Shown here: in pieces, positions 7,556 through 9,370 of the stretch
Position numbering within the stretch: the stretch's first letter is position 1
Layout of the letters: each line of letters starts with the position of its first letter
Source: Bacteroidales bacterium
GTDB lineage: Bacteria > Bacteroidota > Bacteroidia > Bacteroidales > JALTDM01
Reading direction: 5' to 3'
DNA length: 9,370 nt
NCBI GenBank assembly: GCA_027074135.1
Contig: JALTDM010000150.1
Span: 1 to 9,370 of the forward strand
Program-made: the position numbers and the translations under genes
The notes under the pieces: generated by a model
Databases searched by the model: none
What the model was told of the DNA's origin: nothing
What the model saw: only the letters and a program-made list of their open reading frames with translations

Positions 7556-8149
7556 TTAATGTGATGCCAGTTCAATACCTGTATTTGCTGTGAAAAGTTT
7601 CACCGAAATTGCAATCAAAATTATTCCGAACATTTTTCTCAAAATATAAATACCTGTAGGTCCTAAAATTTTTTCAAAAAAACCGGCTAAACGTAATACA
7701 ATATAAATAACTATCATGTTAAGCGTCAAAGCAATAACTATGTTAATAGTAGCATATTGTGCTTTGAGAGACAACAACGTAGTCATAGACCCGGCACCCG
7801 CAATAAGAGGAAACGCCAAAGGTACAATGGAAGCTCCCGAGATGTTCTGATTGTGGAAAATCTCTATACCCAAAACCATTTCCAATGCAATAAGAAAAAT
7901 AACAAAAGCACCTGCAATGGCAAATGATGAAATATCCACACCAAACATGCGCAACAAAGATTCTCCGATAAATAAAAAAGACAACATCAAGGCAAACGAA
8001 ACCCAAGTTACCTGAAATTCATTGATCTTACCAACTTTATTCTTGATATCAATAATGATAGGCAATGAACCTGTAATATCAATTATGGCAAACAATACCA
8101 TGAAAATAGAAATAATGTCATTAACATTCACTAATTGGAATATTTGCAT
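7556..8149 (-). CDS. MarC-family integral membrane protein
   Basis: This 197-residue inner-membrane protein belongs to the MarC (UPF0056) family, whose transport substrate is not established. Six hydrophobic segments are visible near residues 8-33, 45-66, 72-96, 106-128, 133-157 and 170-189. Family-like sequences are VNDIISIFMVLFAIIDITGS near the N-terminus and PLAFPLIAGAGSMTT (110-124) entering the fourth segment. The frame extends further upstream to a TTG at 8185, but that codon lies within a promoter -7 box. The ATG at 8149 has GGAGGA (8162-8157) with a seven-base gap and is chosen; the ATG at 8164 overlaps this ribosome site. The protein is of normal length for the family. Neighbouring genes on the same strand are separated from it by their own promoter, so they do not explain its function. 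The old link to multiple antibiotic resistance should not be assumed. Confidence 0.88.
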   Translation of the reverse strand: MQIFQLVNVNDIISIFMVLFAIIDITGSLPIIIDIKNKVGKINEFQVTWVSFALMLSFLFIGESLLRMFGVDISSFAIAGAFVIFLIALEMVLGIEIFHNQNISGASIVPLAFPLIAGAGSMTTLLSLKAQYATINIVIALTLNMIVIYIVLRLAGFFEKILGPTGIYILRKMFGIILIAISVKLFTANTGIELASH

Positions 8150-8156
8150 ATCATCT

Positions 8157-8162
8157 TCCTCC
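8157..8162 (-). promoter_or_regulatory. Shine-Dalgarno that fixes the MarC-family start
   Basis: On the - strand GGAGGA lies seven bases before the ATG at 8149. It is the only strong, well-placed Shine-Dalgarno among the genes here; the others have A/T-rich leaders. It selects 8149 over the ATG at 8164 and the TTG at 8185. Confidence 0.75.
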
Positions 8163-8182
8163 ATCTTTTTAAAATCGGGCGG

Positions 8183-8190
8183 CAAAGGTA
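8183..8190 (-). promoter_or_regulatory. Promoter -7 element for the MarC-family gene
   Basis: On the - strand TACCTTTG is a full match to TAnnTTTG, and transcription would start near 8177. Only T-rich sequence without a clean TTTG lies at the expected -33 distance. The box overlaps the frame's TTG at 8185 and so excludes that start. Confidence 0.55.
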
Positions 8191-8226
8191 TATCTTATTT
8201 TGGAATAAAATAAAAACAGAAAGTTT

Positions 8227-8257
8227 TTTGTTCAAGTGATTTATTTGAAGTAATTTG
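8227..8257 (+). promoter_or_regulatory. Possible promoter of the SBBP-type gene
   Basis: TTTG (8227-8230) and TAATTTG (8251-8257) are separated by 20 bp. The downstream box is one base shorter than TAnnTTTG, so the match is imperfect. The two boxes lie at the start of two copies of TTTGTTCA (8227-8234 and 8254-8261). The ATG at 8281 follows 23 bp after the second box. Confidence 0.35.
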
Positions 8258-8280
8258 TTCACTCTTAATCATTTTTTCTT

Positions 8281-8700
8281 ATGAAAACGAAAATATTATT
8301 AATAATTATTATCCTGTTAAATTATTTTTCCGGATATTCACAACATTGGTTGTGGGCTGTTATTAGTGCAGGTGGCAATATAATAAGGCAATGTCGGTTT
8401 GTCAAGATTCCGAAGGTAATATTTATGTAATCGGAACTGTTATGTATGACACTGCATATTTCCAAACGGATACTTTTGCTGTAAACGGATATAAAGACAT
8501 ATTTCTTGCCAAATACGATGCAAACGGTAATGAAAAATGGGTCAAAGTCTTTGGCGGACCTTACTTTAATGATTGGGATAATATTAAAACCGAAGAACCA
8601 AGAACAGTTGTTTATAGTCCCGTTTCAAACTCAATTTATCTGACCGGATACTTTTTGGGGAGTTGTACCATTGACACTTTTCATCTGACGGCTCAGAGGG
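8281..8700 (+). pseudogene. Frameshifted and IS-truncated SBBP-type beta-propeller secreted protein, N-terminal remnant
   Basis: An ATG at 8281 starts a signal peptide (MKTKILLIIILL ... GYSQ) and then HWLWAVISAGG, a typical opening of Bacteroidota SBBP-repeat proteins. This frame then stops after about 49 codons at TAA 8428-8430. The expected continuation, QYNKAMSVCQDSEGNIYVIG, is in another frame from 8376. Loss of one base at about 8374-8375 (a GG that should read GGN) joins the two. One propeller blade follows (YKDIFLAKYDANGNEKWVKVFGG) and a second begins (SIYLTGYFLGSC ... FHLTA) before the IS30-family element. The last residues of the open frame, to 8753, are read from insertion-sequence DNA. 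Such proteins often end in a T9SS tail, but the 3' part is not visible. The right boundary is approximate (about 8690-8715). Confidence 0.75.
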
Positions 8701-9370
8701 TGACAAATAGTGGTAAGTTTTCAGTTGTTAATTATTGGTTAAAGAGGCTTTAGCCCAAGAATGCTCACGGTTTATTTTTTTATTGAAAAATTCATTAAGT
8801 GTCAAAAACCCTAATTTTTTTCTTGGTCTATTATTAAGTTTATTTTATAACCTTATAATCTGCTCTTTATCAATATTTTCAAAAGAACTGCCTTTAGATA
8901 AATATTGTCTGATAAGTCCGTTTATATTTTCATTAGTTCCTCTTTCCCAAGCGTGATAAGGACGTGCAAAATAAAAATTGATATTTAGTTCTTTAGCAAT
9001 TTTTTATGTTCAGTAAACTCCTTACCATTATCACTTGTAATAGTATGGATAAATTTTTTGAAAGGTTTAAGTTTACTAATTAGTTTGTCAGCCAATTCTT
9101 TAGCATTCTTACCGGTTAATTTTTCTATCCGCACATAATTTGATAGTCTGTCAGTTATAGTTAATACGGCATTCTTTGATTCTTACCGATAATAGTATCA
9201 ATTTCAAGGTCACCTATTCTGCTTTTTTCATCAACAATTTTAGGGCGCATATTTATATCAACTCTATCTTTAATAATACCTCTACTGTCTTTTAGTTTTC
9301 CTATTTTTCTGTACCGTCTGCCTTTTCTTCTCAGATGTTCATATAATGTTCCGCCATTATTTTTATCTTT
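8700..9370 (-). mobile_element. IS30-family insertion sequence (one end; continues beyond window)
   Basis: The right end of the window is filled by an IS30-family transposase in - orientation, inserted in the SBBP-type gene. The left end must lie between the last propeller-like sequence (about 8690) and the transposase stop (8728). I could not fix the terminal inverted repeat or target duplication because the other end is outside the window. Confidence 0.8.
8728..9370 (-). pseudogene. IS30-family transposase, frameshifted, N-terminal part outside window
   Basis: Read on the - strand from the right edge, the frame gives GGTLYEHLRRKGRRYRKI, RGIIKDRVDINMRPKIVDE and GDLEIDTIIGKNQ. After a one-base loss in an A run (9175-9177) it continues NAVLTITDRLSNYVR and TITSDNGKEFTEHKK. 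After a second loss in a six-A run (9000-9005) it continues IAKELNINFYFARPYHAWE, RGTNENINGLIRQYL and LNNRPRKKLGF, ending in TAA at 8730-8728. The catalytic triad is present: Asp (9199-9197), Asp (9032-9030) and Glu (8931-8929). The last two are 33 residues apart, as expected for IS30, once the missing base is restored. About 213 residues are visible of a usual 320-350; the N-terminal helix-turn-helix part is off the edge. As written the gene cannot make an intact protein unless frameshifting occurs or the base losses are read errors. Confidence 0.85.

Noticed and set aside
7743..8006. 87-residue - strand open frame
   Set aside because: It is a shifted frame within the MarC-family gene and has no features of its own.
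7556..8149. Antibiotic-resistance role for the MarC-family protein
   Set aside because: The family name is historical, and nothing in the sequence or neighbourhood supports a resistance function.
8022..8213. 63-residue + strand open frame
   Set aside because: It is antisense to the MarC-family gene start and its promoter.
8391..8753. The 120-residue frame as a complete independent gene starting at 8391
   Set aside because: The propeller sequence extends upstream of this ATG in frame (QYNKA) and joins the signal peptide at 8281 if one base is restored; its last part is insertion-sequence DNA.
8735..8956. 73-residue + strand open frame
   Set aside because: It is antisense to the IS30-family transposase, whose motifs are clear on the other strand.

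Overview
The window looks like an AT-rich Bacteroidota chromosome. Three things point there: a protein with a type IX secretion (T9SS) C-terminal sorting domain, a DUF5103 / T9SS plug-type protein, and several upstream elements matching the Bacteroidota promoter form TTTG ... TAnnTTTG. Most starts lack a Shine-Dalgarno sequence, which also fits. I cannot name a genus.

Left part, + strand: the C-terminal part of a POT-family peptide transporter enters from the left edge (1-1115). Next is a monocistronic secreted 614-residue protein (1172-3016) with its own promoter, a T9SS sorting tail and a hairpin terminator (3044-3069). A housekeeping cluster follows: class I (DhnA-type) fructose-bisphosphate aldolase (3133-4191), the acetyl-CoA carboxylase carboxyltransferase beta subunit accD (4206-5051) and a tRNA-Arg(UCG) (5062-5133). 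The close spacing suggests one transcription unit.

Middle, - strand, converging on the tRNA with 3 bp between: a two-gene unit whose frames overlap by 40 bp. The first gene (7505-6387) encodes an exported protein with a CarboxypepD_reg-like domain and a C-terminal array of 24-residue MORN_2-type repeats. The second (6426-5137) encodes the DUF5103 plug-type protein. A promoter-like element lies just upstream at 7523-7554. Upstream of this is a MarC-family membrane protein gene (8149-7556), whose start is fixed by a strong Shine-Dalgarno and a promoter element.

Right part: a + strand gene for a secreted SBBP-type beta-propeller protein (from 8281) is broken twice, by a one-base frameshift near 8374 and by an IS30-family element entering at about 8700. 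The transposase reads on the - strand and runs off the right edge. It has two further one-base losses, both in A/T runs (9000-9005 and 9175-9177). The DDE residues are present in the pieced-together translation.

Most of the window is ordinary housekeeping and envelope biology. The least-described element I can support is the overlapping CarboxypepD_reg/MORN_2 plus plug gene pair, a candidate accessory module for T9SS or the outer membrane. I see no CRISPR array, phage genes or clear defence system.
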